Shown piece by piece: positions 39,018 to 47,225 of a stretch of DNA of 64,000 nucleotides. The notes under the pieces were generated by a model, which worked only from the letters and a program-made list of their open reading frames with translations, was not told where the DNA came from and did not search any database. Origin of the DNA: Sulfitobacter guttiformis. Its GTDB lineage: Bacteria; Pseudomonadota; Alphaproteobacteria; Rhodobacterales; Rhodobacteraceae. A program made the position numbers and the translations under genes. Numbering within the stretch: the first letter of the stretch is position 1; every line of letters begins with the position of its first letter. The stretch spans positions 62,001-126,000 of the forward strand of contig NZ_RAQK01000001.1 of assembly GCF_003610455.1 (NCBI RefSeq), given 5' to 3'.

Positions 39018-40016
39018 ATGATGCCATCCTCGAAAACGCCTATGGGCGAGCATGACCACCTGCTGGAGATCTACGAAACCGAAGTCGAGGTCGAGTATCG
39101 CGGCGAGCGATACTGCGTCCGTGACAATGGCGCAGTGTATCGACTGAACGAATTCCGGAAACGCGCCCGTCCGCTCGACAAAACATGGACCTTCGGGCGC
39201 CAGAACGTCACGACCGGCTATCACCTCCTGGCCGGTGTGCCGATCCACCGCATCGTTTGCAGTGCCTTCAACGGTCCGCCACCCTCTGATCAGCATGTTG
39301 TCGATCACATCGACACCAACCGGGCGAATAACAGGCCCGAGAACCTGCGTTGGCTCACTAGGCTGGAAAACGCACTCTTAAACGAAATCACCGCACGCCA
39401 CATTGAGCTGGCTTATGGGTCGATAGAAGCGTTTCTCGAAGATCCATCCAGACCCATAAACGAAACATCCTTTCCCGACGTCTCATGGATGCGGACTGTG
39501 ACCAAAGAAGAAGGTTCCAGAACCAAATCCCGCTTCGAGGCGTGGGCGAAGAGCGGTTTCGTCCCAAACGGAGGCGCAATCGGCGAGTGGCTCTACGGCA
39601 CTCGTGAGCGAGCTGATTTCGAGCCAGAGCCGGAAGAGTATGAAAGCTTGACGCAATCGGCGATCCAAGTGAAGTGGAAGGTCCCGACCAAGTTTCCGGG
39701 ATGCCCAGAGGCGGTTTCAGAAGATGGTTTGGAGCGATACGCTCAGAACCTCCGGTTCGGAGAGGTCTTCGCCCGGAACGACATTTACCAGAGCTTGGTC
39801 GTTCAATGCGCGCTCGTCGAAGGCGGGCTGGTCGTTCTTACCCGTGCTGCGGAAGCTGAAGCGATCAAGAACTGGGCCGTCGCCATAATCACGATCCGTG
39901 GCGAGCTGTTCGTTCACCGCAGCGAACATCAATATTTCACTTTACAAGGTGCTCTAAAGACCTTCTGCGAGCTGACGGGCGAGAGTTTGGAGGACAGCAT
40001 CGACGACTATACGTAA
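39018..40016 (+). CDS. HNH endonuclease with extra C-terminal domain
   Basis: A 332-residue protein. The N-terminal 140 residues contain the HNH_3/NUMOD4-type core: VHRIVCSAFNG-like (PIHRIVCSAFNG), HVVDHIDTNRANNRPENLRWLTRLEN. The C-terminal 190 residues are not recognised, with a GARGEWLYGT-like IGEWLYGTRE segment and a probable alpha/beta part (AVAIITIRGELFVHRSEHQYF). It lies alone on the forward strand within the transposon cargo, opposite to its neighbours, and is preceded by a GGAGAG site. Confidence 0.75.
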   Translation: MMPSSKTPMGEHDHLLEIYETEVEVEYRGERYCVRDNGAVYRLNEFRKRARPLDKTWTFGRQNVTTGYHLLAGVPIHRIVCSAFNGPPPSDQHVVDHIDTNRANNRPENLRWLTRLENALLNEITARHIELAYGSIEAFLEDPSRPINETSFPDVSWMRTVTKEEGSRTKSRFEAWAKSGFVPNGGAIGEWLYGTRERADFEPEPEEYESLTQSAIQVKWKVPTKFPGCPEAVSEDGLERYAQNLRFGEVFARNDIYQSLVVQCALVEGGLVVLTRAAEAEAIKNWAVAIITIRGELFVHRSEHQYFTLQGALKTFCELTGESLEDSIDDYT

Positions 40017-40185
40017 AGGGCGCGCCATGCGTTTTGGTATATTTGTCGGGCTAATTCAAATGCCGGGTCGGCCCTTACTGGCCATCCACTCAACAAGAGG
40101 CATGCTACGGCGCGGCTCGTCATTCCAGACATTCGTCGTGGCAAACGTGGCCCCGATTTATCGCTGGCGAAAATCTGGTGCAGAT

Positions 40186-41337
40186 TCAATCGGCATTCCC
40201 GATCAACAGTGCCTCAACGCTTTCGATTTCAGGCATCGAACGCCCTGCGATCCCTTGTAAATCACCGTGCATGCCGACGGTAGACGCGATCACCAGATCG
40301 ATTTGCTTGGCACGTAATGCCCACTGTTTTTCGATGAATACGCGCTCTTTGCGTAGATTGTCTTGCATGTCCTCAAACCGCTCAACAATCGCATCAACAC
40401 GTTGTTTGAATTGCGTGCCAGTTAGATAATCGTAGACCATCTCCATCTTGGTTTCCTGACCCATGGCGCGGCCTTTCGCACCAGCAACATCAATCAACGC
40501 CTGACGCAGCGATGTCGCCAGCGGTACCGCAAAACGTGGCGCACAGACCCAGATGCCGTCGACCATACCGAAGCTATCCACCCCCTCAGGCAAGGCATGG
40601 GATGTTATTACTGCAACCTCACATCCCGACGCCCTTTGATCATCGCGCAACTTGGCAAGCCACGCTGCTGTCCAGTTTTTCGTGCGTTTGCTTTCCCACA
40701 GAATACTGCCAGCGACGCCATTCGGCCCAGTCACATCTTGGCGTACATCCGCCCCGCTGACCCCTTTGGCCACCAGCACAAATCCATCAATCGGAAAGGC
40801 TGCGGCTAAGGTTTCCTCAAGTACGATCTCAGCAGCTTCGCCTTGGGTCTGCATCGACCCCTGTTCGGACTTCTGTTTTAGCGCTTCGATCTGGCGTTTC
40901 ATGCCCTCCATGACCTGCGCTTGCTCGGCCAGTTTCAATCCGGCCTTTTCGTCTGCCTCGCGGGATAATTTCTTAGCCAAAACCGGGCGTTCCGCTGCGA
41001 GCATCTTTTGCAACGTCAGCTCCATCTCAGCTTCTTTATCTTTAAGCTCCTGCTCACGCTTCAGCGCCGCAGTTTGGGCAATCTGTGCCACTTTTAGCTT
41101 TTGATCTTGCGCTTTGAGCCGGTCTTGTAATGCCGCCTGCGCAGCCGAGGACTCGGCCTTCGCTGCTTCCTTGGCCTGCGCCTTTGCGGCGGTCAACGCT
41201 TCGGTTGCTTGTGTCTCTCGCTTGGCCAGCTCATCGTTGAACGACGCCCGCAGATCAGCCAGCATTGGGCCTGCTAATTGCTCAGTAAGCTCAATTTCGT
41301 TCGAACACTTCGGACACTGGATCTTCAACTCGGACAT
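40186..41337 (-). CDS. DUF2130 domain protein
   Basis: 383 residues: an N-terminal CPKC zinc-knuckle-like start (IQCPKCSNEIEL), a coiled coil of about 130 residues rich in Ala, Glu and Lys, and a C-terminal DUF2130 domain with GADVRQDVTG and ILWESKRTKNW, which resemble PD-(D/E)xK nuclease residues (D..ESK). The function is not known for certain; the nuclease-like reading is an inference. A small inverted repeat (TGCCAC/GTGGCA, 41431-41448) lies in the 195-bp gap before it. It is downstream of the RloC-like gene. Confidence 0.78.
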   Translation of the reverse strand: MSELKIQCPKCSNEIELTEQLAGPMLADLRASFNDELAKRETQATEALTAAKAQAKEAAKAESSAAQAALQDRLKAQDQKLKVAQIAQTAALKREQELKDKEAEMELTLQKMLAAERPVLAKKLSREADEKAGLKLAEQAQVMEGMKRQIEALKQKSEQGSMQTQGEAAEIVLEETLAAAFPIDGFVLVAKGVSGADVRQDVTGPNGVAGSILWESKRTKNWTAAWLAKLRDDQRASGCEVAVITSHALPEGVDSFGMVDGIWVCAPRFAVPLATSLRQALIDVAGAKGRAMGQETKMEMVYDYLTGTQFKQRVDAIVERFEDMQDNLRKERVFIEKQWALRAKQIDLVIASTVGMHGDLQGIAGRSMPEIESVEALLIGNAD

Positions 41338-41532
41338 GCGTTCACCTTGGCAATTTAGAGAATGCTTCGTCTACCACGGAACTGAATGCGCCTCCAGCGC
41401 AGGTGTGGTCGAGGTTCTACGGCCCATAGCTGCCACTAAATGGTGGCAGACCATGCTGCGATGCGGTCTGCTAGAGCAGACTTTCACTACGCTAGCAGTA
41501 TTCAGTTGCCATAAGTTTGGGATTGTGCACCG

Positions 41533-43863
41533 CTAGCTTTCATTTGCCTTGTCAGCTTTCTTCAAGATCTCTAAGTGACCCGGCGCATATCGCTTCACCA
41601 CTGCAATTGCTTCTTTGCAAGCAAGCGTAATGTCGTCAGCCGTTGGTGTTTCATCGTAGTATGTGCCGTGGCACATCGAGTTTATCAGTGCACTCTTGAT
41701 TGGAATCCCGTCCTCACCAGCCAAGAACGTTATGAACTCTTGGACAGATGGCGTTTTGTCTGGTCGACAGAAACGCCCAACAGCTTCAATGACCGAACGT
41801 ATGCAATTGCCGGTAGAATGATCCGGCTCAGTCCCTTGCGCTATTCGGTACACGTGCTCCAGCTGTTGCTCGAACGGTGAAACATATTGGCCCATTCGAG
41901 TAATCGTATGTTTCGTCCCATTGTTGCTCAGCGCGAACGTCGCCTCCGGTTTAATGACGGCATTCGCTCTTGCTACGTTGAAGAAATAGCTGCTGTGAGT
42001 AAGTACAAGTAGGTTTGGTCTCGGACTCTTGTTGCCATCAATTTTCGATGGGTTCACGCTTATCTCGCCTTGTTTGGATATGTTCAGGTGCTTCAAGGTT
42101 TGCGCGATGGCAAAGACGTAGTCGTAAGACATTGAAGTGACTGGGTCGTCAAACACCAAGAAAAGTTTTTCATAGTCGCTGTTGGCAGTGACACGTCTGT
42201 GGATAGCAGCAATGAAGTAACAGAAAGCGATTGCAGTCTTCTCACCGTCACTCAATGTTCGATGCGGGCCACGCGTCATCTCTTTATCGCCCCGTTTTAG
42301 AGCAAAGGAAGCTTTGTCGAACACATACTTGTCGCCAAAAAATTCCTTCAACAACAATACGAACGTTTCCGCCACCCGATCTTTCGCATGTTTCGATGGA
42401 CCTGACTTTTCGAGTTCTGCAAGCTGCTGCTGCAGTTCGGTCAGCTTTTGATCCAGACCACGTAAAGTTTCGATGCTTGTCCAGTGTTCAATCGCGTATT
42501 CGAGGCCGAAGACAGAGCATGCGTCTCGTTGCAATTTGCGCCGCTCGTCGTCTGCCTTTGCGACTGCGCTTTGGAGATCGGCGCATATTTCATTGTTGCG
42601 TGCAATAAGTTCGTTTAGTCGCTCTAAGTTCACTTCGAGATGTTGCTCGCCAAGTGAAACAGGTAATGCGATAGCTTTTTGCTTGGCGTCTAGGCTAACC
42701 TCGATGGCGTCTAAGTCATCTCGTATGCTCTGTAGTTCCTTATCCGGCACCTCAAGTGACTTTGTGCTTTGTGAGGGAATAAAGCCTTTCAGCTTGTCAA
42801 ACTTACCGCGTTGTCGCGCTAGCACCGTCTCAATTCCGTCAATCGTTTTGCGAGCATCTTGGATATTTCTTGCTTGCTCCTTGAGCACTCTACGGTGCTT
42901 TTCCTCAGCTTCATTGAAGTATGCGACAAAGTTATCAATGAGCGCCTTCGGTTCACCTGCGGTGATTGACTGTTCGCAAAAAGGACAACTATCAAGGTCG
43001 TGCTTTGTAACTCGCGCAACGCCCGCCTCATAGAAGCTATGGTGTGCTTCCACTTTTTGCTTGAACACATTTGCAACGGTTGATGGCGACACTGCTTCGC
43101 CAAGCAACTGACTAATTCCAGTGACTTTAACTCGTTGCAGGTCTAAGCTAGTTGCCGCCTGCGGATAGTCTGGCTCAGCTGGTATAGCTTTGAGTGTATC
43201 AAGTTGATCAATGATGGCAGACAGCGAGATTGGTGGTGCTGCGGGCTTTTCTTCGTTTGCCTGTAATACTGCGTCGAGTGTAAGGGTTTTGTAGTCTCGA
43301 AGCTGCTTACTGACCTTCGCTTTTGTTGCTAGCTCAGCGACTTTTACCGCCTCAAATGACTCAGTAAGCTTTGCTCGATGTATGTCGAGCGCTTTTTGAG
43401 CTGCCTCTATATCTTTCGATATTTCTTTGATTTTAATGTTATCACTATCGACTGTGATTTCGTTTTCAATGTCGCCATCGATTTCATAGCCACGTTCACG
43501 GAGTTCATCACTGACAAAGTCCTCAGAGAACACATAAAAAATGGTGCCGTCGGTCGTAACCGTTGCTGTATCGGTGTTTTTGCTCAGAGCTAACTCGCCT
43601 AGCGAAGTTGTCCCACGCAAAAAACTGAGGCTCGCGGTATCTGACGACTCTTCAGAAACCAAATGAAATGCAGCTTTGGAAAGATCCTTGCATTGTTGAT
43701 GCAGGTCGAAACAACGGAACGCACGAGACAAGAAAGATTTTCCTGTACCGTTTCGTGCAAAAATAAGATTCTGCGCCTGCTTTGTCAATTCGTCCTCAAG
43801 CTCAAACACAGGCCCGAGGTAGCAAGCTTTTATTTTAAACGGGGGTAACTGTTGACTGCTCAT
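41533..43863 (-). CDS. RloC/PrrC-like anticodon nuclease candidate
   Basis: A 776-residue AAA_13-type ABC ATPase. With the ATG at 43863 (a GTG lies 12 bp upstream) the Walker A is ARNGTGKS (residues 36-43), signature LSDGEKTAIAF, Walker B FLVFDDPVTSM and H-loop LTHSSYF. The centre is coiled coil with a zinc-hook-like CPFC at 293-296, as in RloC, where it is a regulator. The C-terminal region carries Arg689-xxx-Glu693 (IRSVIEAV) and His732 (SMCHGTY), matching the Arg/Glu/His layout of the PrrC/RloC tRNA-cleaving site. Size matches RloC. Activity is not shown; RloC is also similar to other AAA_13 defence ATPases. Confidence 0.65.
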   Translation of the reverse strand: MSSQQLPPFKIKACYLGPVFELEDELTKQAQNLIFARNGTGKSFLSRAFRCFDLHQQCKDLSKAAFHLVSEESSDTASLSFLRGTTSLGELALSKNTDTATVTTDGTIFYVFSEDFVSDELRERGYEIDGDIENEITVDSDNIKIKEISKDIEAAQKALDIHRAKLTESFEAVKVAELATKAKVSKQLRDYKTLTLDAVLQANEEKPAAPPISLSAIIDQLDTLKAIPAEPDYPQAATSLDLQRVKVTGISQLLGEAVSPSTVANVFKQKVEAHHSFYEAGVARVTKHDLDSCPFCEQSITAGEPKALIDNFVAYFNEAEEKHRRVLKEQARNIQDARKTIDGIETVLARQRGKFDKLKGFIPSQSTKSLEVPDKELQSIRDDLDAIEVSLDAKQKAIALPVSLGEQHLEVNLERLNELIARNNEICADLQSAVAKADDERRKLQRDACSVFGLEYAIEHWTSIETLRGLDQKLTELQQQLAELEKSGPSKHAKDRVAETFVLLLKEFFGDKYVFDKASFALKRGDKEMTRGPHRTLSDGEKTAIAFCYFIAAIHRRVTANSDYEKLFLVFDDPVTSMSYDYVFAIAQTLKHLNISKQGEISVNPSKIDGNKSPRPNLLVLTHSSYFFNVARANAVIKPEATFALSNNGTKHTITRMGQYVSPFEQQLEHVYRIAQGTEPDHSTGNCIRSVIEAVGRFCRPDKTPSVQEFITFLAGEDGIPIKSALINSMCHGTYYDETPTADDITLACKEAIAVVKRYAPGHLEILKKADKANES

Positions 43864-43875
43864 AATTCCTATCAC

Positions 43876-44307
43876 GCTATCAGATTCGCAGGAATGTCCA
43901 AGTAATAACGCTACGATTTTCGCGCTTTGGTTGTCTTTTGAATACGTCCCTTACTAGCGCCACGACAACAACGGTGAACAGGTTGTTCAGCTCACGTTGT
44001 TTGTCGCGGGCTTTGAACATCACCACTACCAGCGGACTATCGAGCTTGTTTCGCTATTTTCAGAAGGTTTAAACTCTAGCACTCTGTAGGTCCGCTTTGG
44101 CTATCTGTAGACCAAAGCTTGCATCTGCAGCGAACGACCGGTTTCCGCCCCTGGTGTCGAATGAGGAGCCCCACATACGACACTCTAGCGTAGTGTTGAA
44201 ATCGGCTTGCACTTCATTTTTTGGAGCAAAAGCAATTAAGCGAGTTCAACTTTTGTCCCTCGGCACAAGGACAAAAACCTTCCGTTAAACCCCTGAAATC
44301 ATAGCTT
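43876..44307. other. Cargo-end intergenic region
   Basis: About 430 bp with no credible gene. It contains the inverted repeat TTTTGTCC/GGACAAAA (44251-44276) and, just beyond, the end repeats. Some of it looks like decayed coding sequence but cannot be assigned. Confidence 0.4.
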
Positions 44308-44375
44308 GGTGAATCCGATGCTTCCAATTTGGAAGCAAAACCCCCGTTTTTGGGAGATTTATGCTTCCCTCTACA
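44308..44375 (-). repeat. Right (hnh-side) transposon end with TnsB-like sites
   Basis: Read inward from the terminus: TGTAGAGG (44375-44368), site R1 GAAGCATAA (44367-44359) and site R2 TGGAAGCATCGGATTCACC (44326-44308), identical to L2 on the left. The inverted half-site TGGAAGC at 44330-44336 makes a 17-bp palindrome with R2 (GCTTCCAATTTGGAAGC). The sites are compact relative to the left end. Confidence 0.88.
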
Positions 44376-44380
44376 TTTTC
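44376..44380. repeat. Right target site duplication TTTTC
   Basis: TTTTC follows the CTCTACA terminus and matches 22917-22921. The hnh stop codon is 15 bp further on. Confidence 0.9.
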
Positions 44381-44395
44381 CAAGGTGAAGCACAC

Positions 44396-45001
44396 TCAGG
44401 CCTGTAACTCTGCATCCCAATAGAGGAAATCCATCCAGCTGTCGTGCAAATGTCCCGGCGGGAATTTGCGACCCGTGTTGCGCAGCGCCTCGGCGTCGGG
44501 CTGTCGCGGGGGTTTGCGCAAGGTATAGCCCGTTTGGTGCAGCGCCTTCGACCCTTTTCGCAGATTGCAAGGAGAGCAAGCCGCCACCACGTTTTGCCAG
44601 CTCGTCACGCCACCACTGGCGCGTGGCACCACGTGGTCGAACGTCAAGTCGCCCCGCGATCCGCAATACTGACACCTGAATTCGTCACGCAGAAATAAAT
44701 TAAAGCGCGTGAAGGCCACGCGCTTTTGAGGTTTTACATAATCTTTCAACACAACCACCGAAGGGATCCGAAGGGTTGTCGTGGGGGAATGAACGCAATC
44801 GTCATACTCTGCCACGATGTCCACCCTGTCGAGGTATTTGGCCTTCACCGCGTCCTGCCAACTCCACAGCGACAGCGGATAGTAACTCAAGGGTCGGTAA
44901 TCAGCGTTCAGAACCAGCGCTGGTCGGTCCTTGAGGGCCGCGGGACTTCGCGTGAATTCTGTTCTGAAATCCCCGTCTCGTAAATCGGAGTCCATTTGCA
45001 T
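44396..45001 (-). CDS. Chromosomal HNH endonuclease; likely attachment-site gene
   Basis: A 201-residue HNH protein of the kind found widely in alphaproteobacteria. The HNH core is RCQYCGSRGDLTFDHVVPRASGG...AACSPCN, with CxxC pairs holding zinc. The C-terminus is GHLHDSWMDFLYWDAELQA. The cellular role is unknown; such proteins are conserved and chromosomal, which is what a Tn7-type attachment site requires. The Tn7-like element lies 20 bp past its stop and leaves the frame intact. Confidence 0.88.
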   Translation of the reverse strand: MQMDSDLRDGDFRTEFTRSPAALKDRPALVLNADYRPLSYYPLSLWSWQDAVKAKYLDRVDIVAEYDDCVHSPTTTLRIPSVVVLKDYVKPQKRVAFTRFNLFLRDEFRCQYCGSRGDLTFDHVVPRASGGVTSWQNVVAACSPCNLRKGSKALHQTGYTLRKPPRQPDAEALRNTGRKFPPGHLHDSWMDFLYWDAELQA

Positions 45002-45094
45002 GCCATCCTGTATCCGTTTGACACGACTATATCCGGTGTTTCCTCACTGGCAAGCCTTGCATTTGTACAAGATGTCGCAGGGCTTGCCGGCCGC

Positions 45095-45760
45095 TTATAG
45101 ACCCAGTTTGTCGCGCATGAATGCAAGCGCAACCGACAGGCCATCAGGGGCGATGCCGTGGCCAGTTCCCTTCATGATATGCGCGTACACGTCAGTCCAA
45201 CCCGCCTCTTGCAACGCTTCTGCAGCTTCCGGCAATGATTGAGGCGGCACCACGTCGTCCTGGTCACCATGAATGAGCAGGACCGGAGGGCGCGATACAA
45301 CCTCGTCCTTGAGCGTATCGGGCGACAGCAAGCGGCCGGAGATCGCAACAACGCCTGCCACCTCGTCGGGGCGGCGCGCAGCGATATGCAGGCTCATCAT
45401 CGTTCCTTGGGAAAAGCCAAACAATACGACCTGCTCGGGCAGCACGTCCTCATCAACCATGAGCGCATCCAGAAACGCGTTCAGGTCCTCTAAGGCTTGG
45501 GCCATGCCCCGCGCACTTTCTTCCTCGCTCGATCCGTCGATCCAAGGGATCGGGAACCACTGGTACCCGTTGGGCATTCCCGCAACGCTTTCTGGCGCAT
45601 CGGGCGACACAAATAACGTATCTGGCAAATGCTCGCCCAGCGGGTCGGCAAGACCCAAAAGGTCCGCCCCGTTCGCCCCGTAACCATGGACGAACACAAC
45701 AATCGAGCGGGTCTCGCCCGAGATTGTTTCGCGGCGTTCCGCATTCAGCACACGTGTCAT
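45095..45760 (-). CDS. Alpha/beta hydrolase (phospholipase/carboxylesterase)
   Basis: Serine hydrolase of the carboxylesterase/lysophospholipase family. HGYGANGADLLGL is the oxyanion-hole region, GFSQGTMMSL the nucleophile elbow (Ser), HGDQDDVVPP the Asp and GTGHGIAPDG the His. 221 residues. The ATG at 45760 overlaps the glycosylase stop by 4 bp. Confidence 0.87.
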   Translation of the reverse strand: MTRVLNAERRETISGETRSIVVFVHGYGANGADLLGLADPLGEHLPDTLFVSPDAPESVAGMPNGYQWFPIPWIDGSSEEESARGMAQALEDLNAFLDALMVDEDVLPEQVVLFGFSQGTMMSLHIAARRPDEVAGVVAISGRLLSPDTLKDEVVSRPPVLLIHGDQDDVVPPQSLPEAAEALQEAGWTDVYAHIMKGTGHGIAPDGLSVALAFMRDKLGL

Positions 45761-46383
45761 GTTAGTCCTTCCCGATCTTTGATATGACGGTAGTAAGTGA
45801 ACAAAAGGCGCGCCGCAACTGCCCGCCATGGCGACCAGTCCTGCGCCATCTTCTCGAGCATTTTGGCATCGGGACGTGCTGGCAAATCCCACAGCATCCG
45901 CACCGCTTCCTGTAGCGCCAGATCACCCGGAGCAAAGACGTCCGCGCGGCCAAGGTTGAACATCGCATAAACCTGCGCCGTCCAGACCCCGATGCCCGGC
46001 ACAGCCGTCAATGTGGTGATCACACCCGCGTCAGTGGCCTCGCGCAGCGCGTTATAATCAACGCCTGCCTGCGCCAGTGCACGGGCATATTTAATCTTAG
46101 GCCTGCTCAAACCGACCGCCTTCAGATCATCCTCGCGGGCGGCCTGCACAGCCAAGGGTGTGACGAGACCCGCCGCCTCTACCCTGCCCCAGATTGCCCG
46201 CGCCGAGGCGACCGAAACTTGCTGGCTTACAATTTTGTTGAAAAGCGCTGCAAACCCGTCCGGTGCAAGGCGCAGAGGCAGCGGGCCGGTCTTTGCCAAA
46301 GCATTAGCAAAGCGCGGCTCCTGACCCGCCAGCCATGACGCACCCCGCGCAACATCCGCCTGCGTTCTTATCAAAGCAGTCAC
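45757..46383 (-). CDS. DNA-3-methyladenine glycosylase (AlkA-type)
   Basis: HhH-GPD base-excision glycosylase. The helix-hairpin-helix is LTAVPGIGVWTAQVYAMFNLGRADVFAPGDLALQ, with the catalytic Asp in the FAPGDL segment. 208 residues from the GTG at 46383, which overlaps the cobK stop by 4 bp (GTGA). Repairs alkylated bases. Confidence 0.88.
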   Translation of the reverse strand: MTALIRTQADVARGASWLAGQEPRFANALAKTGPLPLRLAPDGFAALFNKIVSQQVSVASARAIWGRVEAAGLVTPLAVQAAREDDLKAVGLSRPKIKYARALAQAGVDYNALREATDAGVITTLTAVPGIGVWTAQVYAMFNLGRADVFAPGDLALQEAVRMLWDLPARPDAKMLEKMAQDWSPWRAVAARLLFTYYRHIKDREGLT

Positions 46384-47123
46384 AGCGATGACACCCAAGC
46401 CAACGCCTCCTCGACCTGCGCCACAGCTGCGATATTCGCGGGAGTAGCGGGCCGATCAATCAAGATCACATCAAGCCCAAGCGCAGCAGCAGCATCCAGT
46501 TTTGGACGGCTGGCCAGCCCGCCAAGGTTACGGCAGATGAGCAGATCAACCCGAAGTGCTGAAAACAAAGCCTTTTCGGCGGCAACATCAAACGGGGGAT
46601 CACCGAATACAAGCTCCACAAAGGGATAAGGCGCTGCGCGTTCATGGCGTCGCGTTTGGCGCAGCATCAGAACCTCTCCTGCAAAGCGCGCATACCTCTC
46701 GAGGCTGTCCCAGCCTGTCGCGCAGAAAACACGCGCACCCGCAGGTATCATTGTATTTGCCGTTGCCACATCTGCCGCCCGCTGCCAGCGCGCATTCTCC
46801 GCCACATTCCATAGGGGCCGCTCCAGCCGCAGATAGGGCAGCCCGAGCGCGCATGCCGCCGCAAAACCCTGCTGCGTCACGTTGCGATCAAATGCATGGC
46901 TGGCATCCAGCACGGATGTAAATCCGCCCTGTGCCACCTGCTCCTGCATCTGGGATGCGTCCTCGAACCTGCGCAGCACTGGCACCTGCGGCATCGGCGC
47001 CGCACCGCGCGGTGCTTCGGACAACCACGCAGTATACCTGATGCCGCGCGAAGCCAGTGCCTGCGCCATAGACCGCGCCTCGAAGCTGCCAGCGAGTAAA
47101 AGGATGTGGTGGTCTTGTTTCAT
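46380..47123 (-). CDS. cobK: Precorrin-6A reductase
   Basis: CobK/CbiJ reductase of corrin ring synthesis. Features: LLLAGSFEARSMAQAL, VLDASHAFDRNVTQ, LPYLRLERPLW and the final ARPATPANI-like IDRPATPANIAAVAQVEEALAWV. 247 residues from the ATG at 47123. It is the only cobalamin-synthesis gene here; the product would feed B12 needed by NrdJ elsewhere in the window, but they are not linked in an operon. Confidence 0.9.
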   Translation of the reverse strand: MKQDHHILLLAGSFEARSMAQALASRGIRYTAWLSEAPRGAAPMPQVPVLRRFEDASQMQEQVAQGGFTSVLDASHAFDRNVTQQGFAAACALGLPYLRLERPLWNVAENARWQRAADVATANTMIPAGARVFCATGWDSLERYARFAGEVLMLRQTRRHERAAPYPFVELVFGDPPFDVAAEKALFSALRVDLLICRNLGGLASRPKLDAAAALGLDVILIDRPATPANIAAVAQVEEALAWVSSL

Positions 47124-47225
47124 AGACTTAACATGGAGCCCGCGCAAACCCGACGCAAGAGCACACGAAGGGTTGCCCCGTCCTGATCACAGGCGTACCG
47201 ATATGCCAGACAAAGGAAGATCACG

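Larger units (their letters stand above)
22922..44375. mobile_element. Complete Tn7-like transposon (21,454 bp) with defence cargo
   Basis: Both termini start TGTA: TGTATAGT on the left and, read inward, TGTAGAGG on the right, each followed at the ninth base by GAAGCATAA. The 5-bp flanking duplication TTTTC is perfect. TnsA, TnsB, TnsC and TniQ homologues are encoded at the left end and read outward. Cargo comprises a type I R-M locus with a nonsense-mutated hsdS, an RloC-like protein, DUF2130, HNH and phosphatase genes. The insertion is 20 bp downstream of the hnh stop codon. There are no cas genes or CRISPR repeats. Confidence 0.93.

Noticed and set aside
44100..44290. Short frames between the RloC-like gene and the right end
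   Set aside because: No ribosome-binding site, no recognisable domain and no conserved-looking sequence; treated as intergenic.
22922..44375. CRISPR-associated transposon (CAST)
   Set aside because: There is no repeat array and no Cas protein in the element; TniQ is long and TnsD-like rather than the short Cascade-linked type.
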